A stretch of 18,490 nucleotides of DNA from an uncultured Eubacteriales bacterium (GCA_959604355.1 CAUHAO010000027.1:1-18490); one strand, 5' to 3'; positions 6,986 to 14,810 are shown, counted from the first letter of the stretch. The notes: a model not told the origin generated them from the sequence alone. Numbers and translations are program-made.

Positions 6986-8101
6986 ATGGATATTTCAAAT
7001 GTCGAAAAGAAAAACGGTGTAAGAGCATTGCTGGAAAAAAGCAGAGAAGCCGGCTCTTTGCAGTCAAGCGAACTCAAAGCGGAGCTTGACAAGCTCGAAC
7101 TCACGCCTGAGCAGATCTCTGCGGTGTATGACGAACTCCGCAACGCAGGCATAGAGATCGAGGAATCTCTGTCGGCGGAAGACCTCGACGAGATCAAAGA
7201 CCTCGAGGAAGAAGTAACGATGATGCCCATTGATCCCGAAGATATGGAAGCGCTGCTCCAATCCGAAGGTATCATCATCGATGACCCGGTAAAGGTATAT
7301 CTGCACGAAATAGGCAAAGTACCGCTGCTTTCCGAAGAAGAGGAAGCGGAACTGGCGGAAAGAATAAGCCACGGCGACAAGGAGGCGGCAAAACGTCTCA
7401 ATGAGGCAAACCTGCGTCTCGTCGTAAGTATTGCTAAAAGATACGTAGGAAGAGGCCTGCTTTTCCTTGACCTGATCCAGGAAGGCAACCTCGGCTTGAT
7501 AAAAGCGGTGGACAAGTTCGACTCCAGCAAGGGCTTTAAATTTTCCACATACGCCACATGGTGGATACGTCAGGCAATAACGAGAGCCATCGCAGACCAG
7601 GCGAGAACAATAAGAATACCCGTACACATGGTCGAGACTATAAACCGTCTTTCCAAGGCCGAAAGAGAACTCGTTCAAGACCTCGGCAGACAGCCGCAGG
7701 CGGACGAGCTTGCCGAAAAGCTCAACATGCCCATCGACCGCGTGCGTGAGATAATGAAAGTCGCGCAGGAGCCCGTGTCGCTCGAATCCCCTGTCGGTGA
7801 GGAAGAAGACAGCCATCTGGGTGACTTTGTCGAGGACAAAGACATTCCCGCGCCGAGTGACGTCGCGTCCCAGACGCTGCTCAAGGAAGAGCTTAACGAA
7901 GTTCTCAACACACTCAGCGACCGTGAAGCACGCGTACTGCGTCTGCGCTTCGGACTTGACGACGGCCGCACGAGAACACTTGAAGAAGTTGGCAGAGAGT
8001 TCAAGGTTACGCGTGAACGTATCCGCCAGATAGAAGCAAAAGCACTGCGCAAACTGCGTCATCCGAGCAGAAGCAAACGTCTTAAAGATTTCCTCGATTA
8101 A
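6986..8101 (+). CDS. rpoD: RNA polymerase principal sigma factor (SigA/RpoD)
   Basis: This is the housekeeping sigma factor that directs RNA polymerase to -35/-10 promoters. The 371-residue product has an acidic region 1.1 (about 1-80), region 1.2 (DDPVKVYLHEIGKVPLL, 99-115), region 2 (NLRLVVSIAKRYVGRGLLF and FSTYATWWIRQAITRAI, 142-202), region 3 (RLSKAERELVQDLGRQP) and region 4 with the -35-reading helix-turn-helix (TLEEVGREFKVTRERIRQIE, 331-350). It is the short type without the large non-conserved insert of proteobacterial RpoD, as in other Firmicutes. The start codon follows the dnaG stop by 2 nt, with only a weak GGGG upstream, so translation is probably coupled to dnaG. A strong terminator follows. 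The many TTGACA/TATAAT-like promoters in this window fit recognition by this protein. Confidence 0.97.
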   Translation: MDISNVEKKNGVRALLEKSREAGSLQSSELKAELDKLELTPEQISAVYDELRNAGIEIEESLSAEDLDEIKDLEEEVTMMPIDPEDMEALLQSEGIIIDDPVKVYLHEIGKVPLLSEEEEAELAERISHGDKEAAKRLNEANLRLVVSIAKRYVGRGLLFLDLIQEGNLGLIKAVDKFDSSKGFKFSTYATWWIRQAITRAIADQARTIRIPVHMVETINRLSKAERELVQDLGRQPQADELAEKLNMPIDRVREIMKVAQEPVSLESPVGEEEDSHLGDFVEDKDIPAPSDVASQTLLKEELNEVLNTLSDREARVLRLRFGLDDGRTRTLEEVGREFKVTRERIRQIEAKALRKLRHPSRSKRLKDFLD

Positions 8102-8120
8102 ACCGAACATATAAAAATGA

Positions 8121-8155
8121 CCTGCTGAAAAATATGAATTTCAGCAGGTTTTTTT
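8121..8155 (+). terminator. intrinsic terminator after rpoD
   Basis: CCTGCTGAAA (8121-8130) pairs perfectly with TTTCAGCAGG (8139-8148) around an 8-nt loop, followed by seven T. On the minus strand the hairpin is followed by TCATTTTTA, so it may also serve the convergent TPM-domain gene. Confidence 0.9.
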
Positions 8156-8165
8156 ATTTATCTTA

Positions 8166-9032
8166 TCAGAAATGTCCGCCTCTGCCGCCGTGAGAATGAC
8201 CCGAGGACGATGTATGTATACTCGAACCGTGTGACGACGGGCCCGAGGAATATGAGGTCGTCTCTTTCGGACGTGCGACACGGTTTACATTGCGGTAAAG
8301 GAACGTGTCGGTCTGTTTGCGGATATCGAAAGTCTCCCTTACAGCATACTCTGACGCTGACTGCTGTGAGCTTACGGATTTGAGCGACGCTTTCATTACA
8401 GAGACAGTTATCAGTGAAGCGATAAAACCTATTATCACGGAGATAATAAGATTCCGCACAACGGGAAAAGACGTGTCCTCATCATACGGTTCATAAGGGT
8501 TATACGGGTCATACGGATCGTAAGGGTTATAAGGATCGTAAGGGTCGTATGTAGGAGCATCGTAAATCTCGCCGTTTTTCGCACTTTCGACGAGCTCGGC
8601 GCACTCGTTTGTGAACACAGAAAACGCGTTGTACCAGCTGCCGGAGCTCATGTATCCGATGATGTTGTCTTCGATATGTTCAAGGCCGTAGTCTGTCAGA
8701 GCCTCAATGCCGTAGCCGGACGTTGTAATGTGCCATGCGCGGTCGCCCATGTCTATGAGCAGCAGCACGCCGTCATCGCGGTAGTCATTGTAGTCGTAAT
8801 AGTCATCCGCAAATTGCTCTGCGGTGCTGTATCCGGTAGACGTGACGGTGACGATAACGATATCGAAATCAAGCGCATTGCTTTTTTCGTCAAGCTTTGC
8901 AAGCAACGATGCTTCCTCCTGCTCCGACAGAAGGTCTGCGTTATCGACAAGGCGCACAGATGACGCGGACGAGGGAAGCGCGAGCATAACGAGGAGCACG
9001 GCAGCGCAAAAGAGAGGTAATATTTTTTTCAT
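8166..9032 (-). CDS. TPM-domain (YgcG/YdjH-like) secreted, membrane-anchored protein
   Basis: The 288-residue protein has a signal peptide (KK then a hydrophobic core, residues 4-20, ending SSASS). A TPM domain follows at about 26-150 (VRLVDNADLLSEQEEASLL, FDIVIVTV, DDGVLLLIDMGDRAWHI, GYGIEALTDYGLEHI). Next come a YxP triplet repeat (162-184), one transmembrane helix (about 193-213) and a cytoplasmic tail ending in a Ser/His/Gly-rich GHSHGGRGGHF. The domain is probably outside the cell. It is last in an operon with SPFH and zinc-ribbon proteins, and its start is 10 nt after the preceding stop, with GGGGAGGG as RBS. By domain and company it corresponds to B. subtilis YdjH, which with YdjG helps hold PspA at the membrane. 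TPM domains are also linked to photosystem repair and phosphatase activity, which is not implied here. Confidence 0.85.
   Translation of the reverse strand: MKKILPLFCAAVLLVMLALPSSASSVRLVDNADLLSEQEEASLLAKLDEKSNALDFDIVIVTVTSTGYSTAEQFADDYYDYNDYRDDGVLLLIDMGDRAWHITTSGYGIEALTDYGLEHIEDNIIGYMSSGSWYNAFSVFTNECAELVESAKNGEIYDAPTYDPYDPYNPYDPYDPYNPYEPYDEDTSFPVVRNLIISVIIGFIASLITVSVMKASLKSVSSQQSASEYAVRETFDIRKQTDTFLYRNVNRVARPKETTSYSSGPSSHGSSIHTSSSGHSHGGRGGHF
8481..8549 (-). repeat. in-frame 9-bp repeats encoding Tyr-x-Pro triplets
   Basis: Seven consecutive Y-[DNE]-P triplets plus a partial eighth (residues 162-184 of the TPM-domain protein), encoded by 9-nt units with synonymous variation. They form an extended, acidic, Tyr/Pro-rich spacer between the extracytoplasmic domain and the membrane helix. 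Copy number may vary between strains. Confidence 0.8.
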
Positions 9033-9042
9033 ATGCCCTCCC

Positions 9043-10128
9043 CTAGATCAGCCACAGCAGATATGTCAGCAGGAACACGCCCGCGGCGATAGCTGCCGCA
9101 AGACCCCACAGCGTTCGGCGATATGCGCTCTTATCCATCGGGAGGTTCCCGACAAATTTGCCTGTCTGACCGTTCATTGCAAAGGTGTATTTTTCCCCTT
9201 TCCATGTGGTGTTGAGCAACCACACGGGGTAAAGGGCGTATGACGCTTTGGAATTCCGAAGGCTTATGCTGCCGCCATCCTTCAGCACGGATGAATATCC
9301 TGTAACGGTAGCCGCAAAAGCCTGTTCCGTCGCGGTTTTTATGCGTTCATTTGCACGCTGCACGCTCATTTCGGACGTGACGTCGTATTTGTCCGCAAAA
9401 TAGCCCGCAAGGTATGCCGTCTGAAAGTCCACCGCCTGCGAGAAATCAAAAGGCTCAAGGGATTCCATGAGTTCGTCGGGCATTTTCGACGACCCGTCAA
9501 CGGGAACGTGGTTAAAGCCGAGCGTTCCTGCGCGGATAACAGAGTAGTGCGAGGTTTCGGTATAGTTGTAGTCGCTGTCGCTCCATGAGCGCACGCGCGT
9601 TGCCTTGTAGCGCAGGTCAGCGTCCGCGTCGGTGTCGAAGAGCCAGAACGGGACATAGATGCCTTTTATTTCGTCGATATGGTTCTCATCCTTAAAAACC
9701 TTCGGCAGAAAATGCTTGCCCTTGAGGTGACTTTTCAGTCCCTCTTTTGCCGCCTCTTTGTCAAATTTGAAAGGTATGACGAAATCGGGCTTCAGCGCGC
9801 CCGCAAGGTTGCCTTTCATCACGACGGGATTGCCGCAGTACGGACAGCTTGTCGCCGCGGTGTTCTCGTCGCCGATTATCGAGCCGCCGCAGGATGCGCA
9901 TACGTATACGCGCATCCCCTCCTGCTCGCCCTCCTGCCATTCTCCGCCTGCGGGAGACTGCCAGGACATATTGTCGTTTTTATCTTTTTGCAGTTCCTTG
10001 TCGTAGTCTTGGAGCGTTTCAACGTCGAACTCCGTGTCGCAGTATGGGCATTTGAGCTTCTGCAAATCCGGGTCGAACGCAATCGCGCCGCCGCAACAGG
10101 GACACTTATATTCAAGTAAGCCTGCCAT
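9043..10128 (-). CDS. double zinc-ribbon membrane protein (YdjG-like, TFIIB-type ribbon)
   Basis: The 361-residue protein begins with a zinc ribbon (C9, C12, C27, C30 in YKCPCCGG...KCPYCDTEF). A second ribbon follows at C77, C80, C95 and C98 (CASCGGSIIGDENTAATSCPYCGNP). A long mixed alpha/beta region with KPDFVIPFKFDKEAA and IYVPFWLFD comes next, and the protein ends in a single hydrophobic C-terminal helix (about 339-361). Annotation often calls such proteins replication-like zinc-finger or helicase-like, but no catalytic motif is visible. The GGAGGT RBS is 3 nt from the ATG. The neighbours point to the B. subtilis YdjG role, a membrane partner of the PspA envelope-stress system. The start lies 46 nt after the SPFH gene's stop and the stop 10 nt before the TPM gene, so the three are surely co-transcribed. 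Confidence 0.82.
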   Translation of the reverse strand: MAGLLEYKCPCCGGAIAFDPDLQKLKCPYCDTEFDVETLQDYDKELQKDKNDNMSWQSPAGGEWQEGEQEGMRVYVCASCGGSIIGDENTAATSCPYCGNPVVMKGNLAGALKPDFVIPFKFDKEAAKEGLKSHLKGKHFLPKVFKDENHIDEIKGIYVPFWLFDTDADADLRYKATRVRSWSDSDYNYTETSHYSVIRAGTLGFNHVPVDGSSKMPDELMESLEPFDFSQAVDFQTAYLAGYFADKYDVTSEMSVQRANERIKTATEQAFAATVTGYSSVLKDGGSISLRNSKASYALYPVWLLNTTWKGEKYTFAMNGQTGKFVGNLPMDKSAYRRTLWGLAAAIAAGVFLLTYLLWLI

Positions 10129-10174
10129 GTGACCTCCGATTTTTCACACACGACTTCATGTCGGGTCGATCACT

Positions 10175-11494
10175 TTATTTTATGTCGTTTCCGTCGAATT
10201 TATCTCCGCACTGGGGGCAGAACTTCGGAGGCTTAGCGGGATCTTCGGGCTCCCAGCCGCATTTGTCGCATCTGTAAAGAGGTGCTCCCGCCGGTCTCTT
10301 CGCGCCGCAATTCGGGCAGAAATTACCCTTGTTTACGGAGCCGCAGGTGCATTTCCAGCCTTCTTCTTCGGGCTTCTTCGCGCCGCAGTTCGGGCAGAAA
10401 TTGCCACTTGTCTCAGTACCGCAAGCGCATTTCCACCCGCCCGCCTTGGGTGCTTCGGGCTTGGGCTGAGGCTGCTGTGACTGCTGTTGCTGCCCCATCG
10501 CGAAAAGGTTCTGAGCGTTCATTCCGCCCTGATTCATCGCCATACCCATCCCCATAAAGCCGGTCATCGCGCCGTTTTCGTTTTCCGCCGCCGCTTTCAT
10601 CGCGTCCGCCTGTGCTCCGACGAGCGTTGCCGCCGCCATTGTCGGGTCACGCATGATAGCCGTGCGCTGAGCCTGTTTGATGAGCTCCGCGTCCTCTTCG
10701 GTGAGGGTTATCGGGTTCATCGCGACGCTGACGACTTTGAGTCCGCGCAGTTCTCCCCATTTTTCGGAAAGAATCTGGTTCATCGCATTTTCGAGGTCCG
10801 TGGTGTGCGCGGGGATCTGATTCGGGCGTATCTCAAGTTCCGAGATCTTCGCGAACGCGGGAGCGAGAGCGCTGACGAATTCTGTCTTGAGGGTGCTGTC
10901 AAGTTCGTCACGGGTGTATTCTTTTTCGACGTTGCCGCACACGTTGGTGTAGAACAGCATCGGGTTGTCTATCTTATACGAATAAACGCCCGAGCAACGC
11001 AGCTGTACGTCGATATCGAGCGCTATCTTGCTGTCAACGACACGGAACGGGATAGGGTTTGGCGTGCCGAACTTGTTGTCGATGAGTTCCTTGGTGTTGA
11101 AATAATAAACACGCTGATCCTTGCCCGTGTCACCGCCGTAGGTGAAACGTCGAGCGAGGGTCTTAAAGGTTTCTTTGAGGCTTTCGCCGAGAGAGCCGGT
11201 GAAAATGCTGGGTTCGGTGGAAGAATTCCATGTAAATTCGCCGGGTTCCGCGCAGAATTCAACGATCTTGCCCTGCTCGACTATCATCATGCACTGGCCG
11301 TCCGCAACCGCGATACCGGAGCCGTTGGAAATGATATTATCGTTACTCTTGGTGTTGGATGAGCGCGATGTCATACGTTTCTGGCCCTTTGTTACGAGAA
11401 CGTTCTTGTCGAGTGCTTCGCAATAGAAAAACTCCTTCCATTGATCGGCAAGGGTGCCGCCGAGCGCGCCTATACCTGCTTTAATAAGTCCCAT
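10175..11494 (-). CDS. SPFH/band-7 (virion core-like, YdjI family) protein with three C-terminal zinc ribbons
   Basis: The 439-residue protein starts MGLIKAGIGALGGTLADQWK, typical of the YdjI/'virion core protein' SPFH group. SPFH sequence covers about residues 20-300 (SGIAVADGQCMMIVEQGKIVEF, PNPIPFRVVDSKIALDIDV, QILSEKWGELRGLKVVSV). An Ala/Met/Gln-rich linker follows, then three zinc ribbons (about 352-372, 378-399, 405-432), each with paired CxC or CxxC knuckles. The first two are near duplicates (GNFCPNCGAKKP and GNFCPNCGAKRP). The ATG at 11494 has GGGAG 9 nt upstream; a further in-frame ATG 11 codons earlier precedes that RBS and is less likely. SPFH proteins form membrane-associated oligomeric scaffolds, and in B. 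subtilis YdjI is needed to recruit PspA. It is the first gene of the operon, behind a clear promoter. Confidence 0.87.
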   Translation of the reverse strand: MGLIKAGIGALGGTLADQWKEFFYCEALDKNVLVTKGQKRMTSRSSNTKSNDNIISNGSGIAVADGQCMMIVEQGKIVEFCAEPGEFTWNSSTEPSIFTGSLGESLKETFKTLARRFTYGGDTGKDQRVYYFNTKELIDNKFGTPNPIPFRVVDSKIALDIDVQLRCSGVYSYKIDNPMLFYTNVCGNVEKEYTRDELDSTLKTEFVSALAPAFAKISELEIRPNQIPAHTTDLENAMNQILSEKWGELRGLKVVSVAMNPITLTEEDAELIKQAQRTAIMRDPTMAAATLVGAQADAMKAAAENENGAMTGFMGMGMAMNQGGMNAQNLFAMGQQQQSQQPQPKPEAPKAGGWKCACGTETSGNFCPNCGAKKPEEEGWKCTCGSVNKGNFCPNCGAKRPAGAPLYRCDKCGWEPEDPAKPPKFCPQCGDKFDGNDIK

Positions 11495-11545
11495 AGTATA
11501 AATCTCCCTTCGGATATTGTTTACCAATTTTAGTACCTCATATAA

Positions 11546-11574
11546 AGTATATCATAAAACCTCTGAAATTGCAA
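11546..11574 (-). promoter_or_regulatory. SigA-type promoter of the SPFH operon
   Basis: On the minus strand TTGCAA (11574-11569), a 17-nt spacer and TATACT (11551-11546) lie 52 nt upstream of the start codon. No SigW-type -35 (TGAAAC) is obvious, although the B. subtilis counterpart operon is SigW-controlled. Confidence 0.75.
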
Positions 11575-11601
11575 GTGTTTTTTTATTTCCGCGAAAAAAT
11601 G

Positions 11602-11640
11602 TTCACAGTCCTTTTTATGGGACATACAATAATGTATAAT
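11602..11640 (+). promoter_or_regulatory. candidate promoter of the orphan membrane gene
   Basis: TTCACA (11602-11607), a 17-nt spacer and TACAAT (11625-11630). A perfect TATAAT at 11635-11640 offers an alternative -10. It is divergent from the SPFH operon promoter. Confidence 0.5.
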
Positions 11641-11724
11641 AAGGACACAAGGGACAGCCCGCAGCATGAAGCATCAACAGAGGCGGAGTATGCTCGATAT
11701 AAATAAGGAATGAGGGATACGAAA

Positions 11725-12198
11725 ATGAAAGACCTGAGTGTAAAAAAAAGCGCTCCCATAAAGAAAAACGGAAGAAAGTACGGGCACGTTCCTACCCGGA
11801 AGGCGGTATTCTCGGCGATTATGAGCGCCGCCGTGTTTTTGAGTCTCGCGATACCCGCGGCGGCGTTTGCCGACAGACTCGCGCAGGGCCGTATGGGAAC
11901 GCTGCTGTCGTTTGTCGGCTGGTACGGCTTGACTTTCGCGGCGTGCTTCGGATTCAACGCGGCGAAAAAAGTGCTGACCGGGGAAACAGCCTTCTCCTTT
12001 CCCTTCTGCCTCGTGTACGGGCTGCTCTCCGTGATATTGATGAGCGGCACCGACGGTGACCCGCGTATGCTGCTGACGGCGTGCCTTATACACCCCGTTT
12101 ATGTCTATCTGCTGAGCATGCGCAGCGTAGAGAAGACTTTTCGCCGCAAAACGCGCGCGGCGAAGAACAAAAAAATGATAATTTGCGCTGAGCCGTGA
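11725..12198 (+). CDS. small polytopic membrane protein of unknown function
   Basis: I do not recognise a family. The 157-residue product has a basic N-terminus (KKSAPIKKNGRKYGHVPTRK), then four likely membrane segments (about 27-49, 58-80, 91-108, 114-132) and a very basic C-terminus (TFRRKTRAAKNKKM). By the positive-inside rule both ends should be cytoplasmic. The ATG at 11725 is preferred over one at 11710 because GAGGGA lies 7 nt before it, while the upstream ATG touches its own AAGGA. It stands alone between the SPFH operon, from which it is divergent, and a terminator. The longer minus-strand frames over it have no RBS or recognisable domain. Confidence 0.65.
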   Translation: MKDLSVKKSAPIKKNGRKYGHVPTRKAVFSAIMSAAVFLSLAIPAAAFADRLAQGRMGTLLSFVGWYGLTFAACFGFNAAKKVLTGETAFSFPFCLVYGLLSVILMSGTDGDPRMLLTACLIHPVYVYLLSMRSVEKTFRRKTRAAKNKKMIICAEP

Positions 12199-12223
12199 AC
12201 ACTTTTTGCGGCATAAAGAGTCA

Positions 12224-12249
12224 CCCCGGAACATTCACCCGTTCCGGGG
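12224..12249 (+). terminator. hairpin terminator after the orphan membrane gene
   Basis: CCCCGGAAC and GTTCCGGGG form a perfect 9-bp stem with an 8-nt loop, followed by AAATTTCTTT. It lies 26 nt after the stop and just before the next promoter. Confidence 0.7.
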
Positions 12250-12267
12250 AAATTTCTTTGTCCGGGC

Positions 12268-12296
12268 TTGACACGGCGGCGGTTTTATGGTAAAAT
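12268..12296 (+). promoter_or_regulatory. near-consensus SigA promoter
   Basis: TTGACA (12268-12273), a 17-nt spacer and TAAAAT (12291-12296). Transcription should start at about 12302-12304, close to the ATG of a six-codon frame whose TAA overlaps the main gene's ATG. Confidence 0.85.
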
Positions 12297-12323
12297 ATCC
12301 TATATGAGAGAGGTGCTTTTATA

Positions 12324-13406
12324 ATGCTCAAACTTCCTGAATATATCGCCCCGGATTTCACGAAGGAGCCGTTTGTGTCGGCGCCCGACGTGATCACCGA
12401 GAAGGCGGGAGATGGGTACATTCCCGAAAACTTTTACGCGACTACCATTTACCCCGAATATTTCAAGATAAACGGTGTGTGGACGTTGCTTGAGCAAAGC
12501 CGCATGGACTGCTCCGTTGTTATCCGCGACGGCAAGCCCGAAGCGGTGGAAATGCGCAACATAAAAGAGGGCGACGACGTGGTCGTGGGCAGGTGTGACG
12601 ACGCGTCCTCGGGCGTTTTCGTGCATACTGACGGCTTTGAAGCGATAGATGAAGACGATGCGGCGGGCGCGTTCGCGTTCCGCACGGGAAAAAGCCGTGA
12701 AACGTCTTATTCGCGCGACTATGACACGCTTTATGACGTACTGCGCCATGACAGAGACAACGGATATATCGTCTGGGTGCTCGGCCCCGCTTGCGTTTTT
12801 GACAACGACTCTCGCCGCGCGCTGAGCAAGCTCATCCAGGCCGGCTACTGCGACGCGCTTTTCGCCGGCAACGCGCTCGCGACTCACGATATGGAGGCAA
12901 CGGTCTTCCACACGGGTCTCGGGCAGGATATTTACACGAAAAAGCAGATGGAAAACGGCCATTACAACCATCTGCACACGATAAACCTCGTACGTCGCGC
13001 GGGCGGCGTGAAGAATTTCGTTGAGAAGTACGCCGACAGAGACTCGGTGATGTACTCGCTTGTGAGCAAGGACGTGCCGTTCGTACTCGCCGGTTCGATA
13101 CGAGACGACGGGCCTCTGCCCGACGTGAAAGGAGACGTTTACCAAGCGCAGGACGCAATGCGTGAGCACACGCGCAAGGCAACGACAGTAATCGCCCTTG
13201 CGACACAGCTGCACACGATAGCGACAGGCAACATGACGCCCTCGTATCAGGTCGTTGACGGAAAGCTCCGCCCCGTTTATTTCTACACCGTAGACGTTGC
13301 GGAATTTGCGGTAAACAAGCTGCGTGACCGCGGCAGTCTGAGCGCGACGGGCATCGTTACCAACATTCAGGACTTTATGGTAAACCTTGAAAGAAATCTG
13401 CTCTAA
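12324..13406 (+). CDS. TIGR00300/LOR-SDH-type protein, possible ornithine cyclodeaminase-like enzyme
   Basis: The 360-residue protein has the conserved core of the TIGR00300 family, also found as the C-terminal domain of cyanobacterial ArgZ/AgrE. Key segments are VWVLGPACVFDNDSRRAL (150-167), FAGNALATHDMEA (180-192), NGHYNHLHTINLVRRAGG (211-228), DVPFVLAGSIRDDGPLPD (250-267) and LATQLHTIATGNM (292-304). The glycine-containing VLGPA and AGNA turns suggest nucleotide binding. Some family members convert ornithine to proline, but the substrate here cannot be read from sequence. The product is shorter at the N-terminus than the roughly 400-residue archaeal relatives I recall. GAGG lies 10 nt before the ATG. 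An oxidoreductase gene follows 28 nt downstream and is probably co-transcribed. Confidence 0.78.
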   Translation: MLKLPEYIAPDFTKEPFVSAPDVITEKAGDGYIPENFYATTIYPEYFKINGVWTLLEQSRMDCSVVIRDGKPEAVEMRNIKEGDDVVVGRCDDASSGVFVHTDGFEAIDEDDAAGAFAFRTGKSRETSYSRDYDTLYDVLRHDRDNGYIVWVLGPACVFDNDSRRALSKLIQAGYCDALFAGNALATHDMEATVFHTGLGQDIYTKKQMENGHYNHLHTINLVRRAGGVKNFVEKYADRDSVMYSLVSKDVPFVLAGSIRDDGPLPDVKGDVYQAQDAMREHTRKATTVIALATQLHTIATGNMTPSYQVVDGKLRPVYFYTVDVAEFAVNKLRDRGSLSATGIVTNIQDFMVNLERNLL

Positions 13407-13434
13407 TATTTTCGGAAAGAAGGAACAAAGGACT

Positions 13435-14724
13435 ATGGCGAAACTCAAAATCGGCGTTTTCGGCGGTTATCGCGGGAAAACGATGATAAACGTACTGCTC
13501 CAGCATCCCGACGCGGAGCTTGTGGCGGTGTGCGACAAATACGAGCCGATCCTTGAAGAAATACAAAAAAGCGCGGAGGAAGTCGGCACAAAAGTAGCGA
13601 CATACACCTCGTTCGATGAATTCATCGAACACGACATGGACGCAGTGGTACTGGCAAACTACGCGACGGAACACGCGACATTCGCGGTAAGATGCCTCAA
13701 CAAGGGCCTTCATGTCATGTCGGAGGTGCTCCCGTGCGAAACGATGGCGCAGGCGGTCGAACTCGTCGAAGCCGTCGAGCGTACCGGCAAAGTCTACACT
13801 TACGCGGAAAACTACTGTTACATGCGTCACACGTTCGAGATGTGGAGACGTTTCAGAACGGGAGAAATCGGCGACGTGGTGTACATGGACGGTGAATATA
13901 TCCACGATTGCGCTATGGTATGGCCGCTGATAACGTACGGTGACCCGACGCATTGGAGAAACCGCCTCACCCCCAACTTCTACTGCACGCACAGCCTTGG
14001 CCCTCTGCTGACGATAACGGGACAGCGTCCGATGCAGGTCGTCGGATTTGAGACACCGCTGTCGGAAAGATATAAGGAGACAGCGATCACCCGCGGCGGC
14101 GGCATTGAGCTTGTGACGTTCGAAAACGGTGCGGTGGCGCGCAGCATTCACGGCGACCTCAAACGTGAGCCTTGCAGCATGAGCTATCAGATATACGGTC
14201 AAAGAGGTATGATGGAGACGGAGCGTTTCTCCGATATGGAGGGCCGTGAGGCGATACTTCATATTTACAAAGAAAGCGACCGCCCGGGTCACGGAAACTG
14301 GGAGCATTACATGCCCGAACCGTTCATCGATGCCGATATGGCGCGCAAATTCGGCACGCACGGCGGCTCGGACTTCTATGCAACGCATTTCTTTATCGAG
14401 AAGATACTCGGCAGACCTCAGGGCGAATGGGCCATCGACGTATATCAGGCGCTCGATATGGGTATTTGCGGCTTGCTCGCGTATAAATCGGCGCTCAACG
14501 GCAACATCCCGATGAAAGTACCGAATTTCCGCAATCCCGAGGAACGTGAGGCGTACAGAAACGACAACGCGTGCACGGATCCCAAAATCGCGGGAGACCA
14601 GCTGCAGCCGGTATCTACTCACAAATTCGAGCCCGTTCCCGCCGAAACGTACGCAAGGCACAAAAAATTCTGGGAGAACGGCAGTCATCTTGAATACGGC
14701 AAAGAGACGGAGCTTAAGGATTGA
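13435..14724 (+). CDS. Gfo/Idh/MocA family oxidoreductase lacking the EKP lysine
   Basis: The 429-residue protein has an N-terminal Rossmann fold (KLKIGVFGGYRGKTMINVL, residues 4-22; acidic VAVCDKYEP at the end of strand 2) and the C-terminal alpha/beta domain typical of the family. The ATG at 13435 follows AAAGGA, and the 16 extra in-frame residues upstream are unlikely to be translated. Family members oxidise or reduce sugars, inositols and related compounds with NAD(P). The usual EKP motif after HVxx reads HVMSEVLPCET, so the catalytic Lys is missing while the Glu is kept. ENYCYMRHTFEMWRRF and FYCTHSLGPLLTITG carry His and Tyr residues that may act instead. It is the second gene of a two-gene unit with the TIGR00300-type protein; the substrate is unknown. 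Confidence 0.85.
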   Translation: MAKLKIGVFGGYRGKTMINVLLQHPDAELVAVCDKYEPILEEIQKSAEEVGTKVATYTSFDEFIEHDMDAVVLANYATEHATFAVRCLNKGLHVMSEVLPCETMAQAVELVEAVERTGKVYTYAENYCYMRHTFEMWRRFRTGEIGDVVYMDGEYIHDCAMVWPLITYGDPTHWRNRLTPNFYCTHSLGPLLTITGQRPMQVVGFETPLSERYKETAITRGGGIELVTFENGAVARSIHGDLKREPCSMSYQIYGQRGMMETERFSDMEGREAILHIYKESDRPGHGNWEHYMPEPFIDADMARKFGTHGGSDFYATHFFIEKILGRPQGEWAIDVYQALDMGICGLLAYKSALNGNIPMKVPNFRNPEEREAYRNDNACTDPKIAGDQLQPVSTHKFEPVPAETYARHKKFWENGSHLEYGKETELKD

Positions 14725-14766
14725 CGCCTTTTATATTGAAAAAATATTTCCGCAAACAAAAAAATC

Positions 14767-14799
14767 GCGGGCTGAAAAGATCTTTCAGCCCGCATTTTT
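14767..14799. terminator. bidirectional terminator between the oxidoreductase gene and greA
   Basis: GCGGGCTGAAA (14767-14777) and TTTCAGCCCGC (14783-14793) form an 11-bp stem with a 5-nt loop. ATTTTT follows on the plus strand and GATTTTTTT on the minus strand, so it can end both convergent transcripts. Confidence 0.9.
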
Positions 14800-14810
14800 C
14801 TGCGTAGAAG

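Noticed and set aside
12300..14688. Long minus-strand frames (382 and 437 codons) opposite the TIGR00300-type and oxidoreductase genes
   Set aside because: They are antisense shadows of two well-supported genes, with Arg/Val/His-rich products, no RBS and no recognisable domains.
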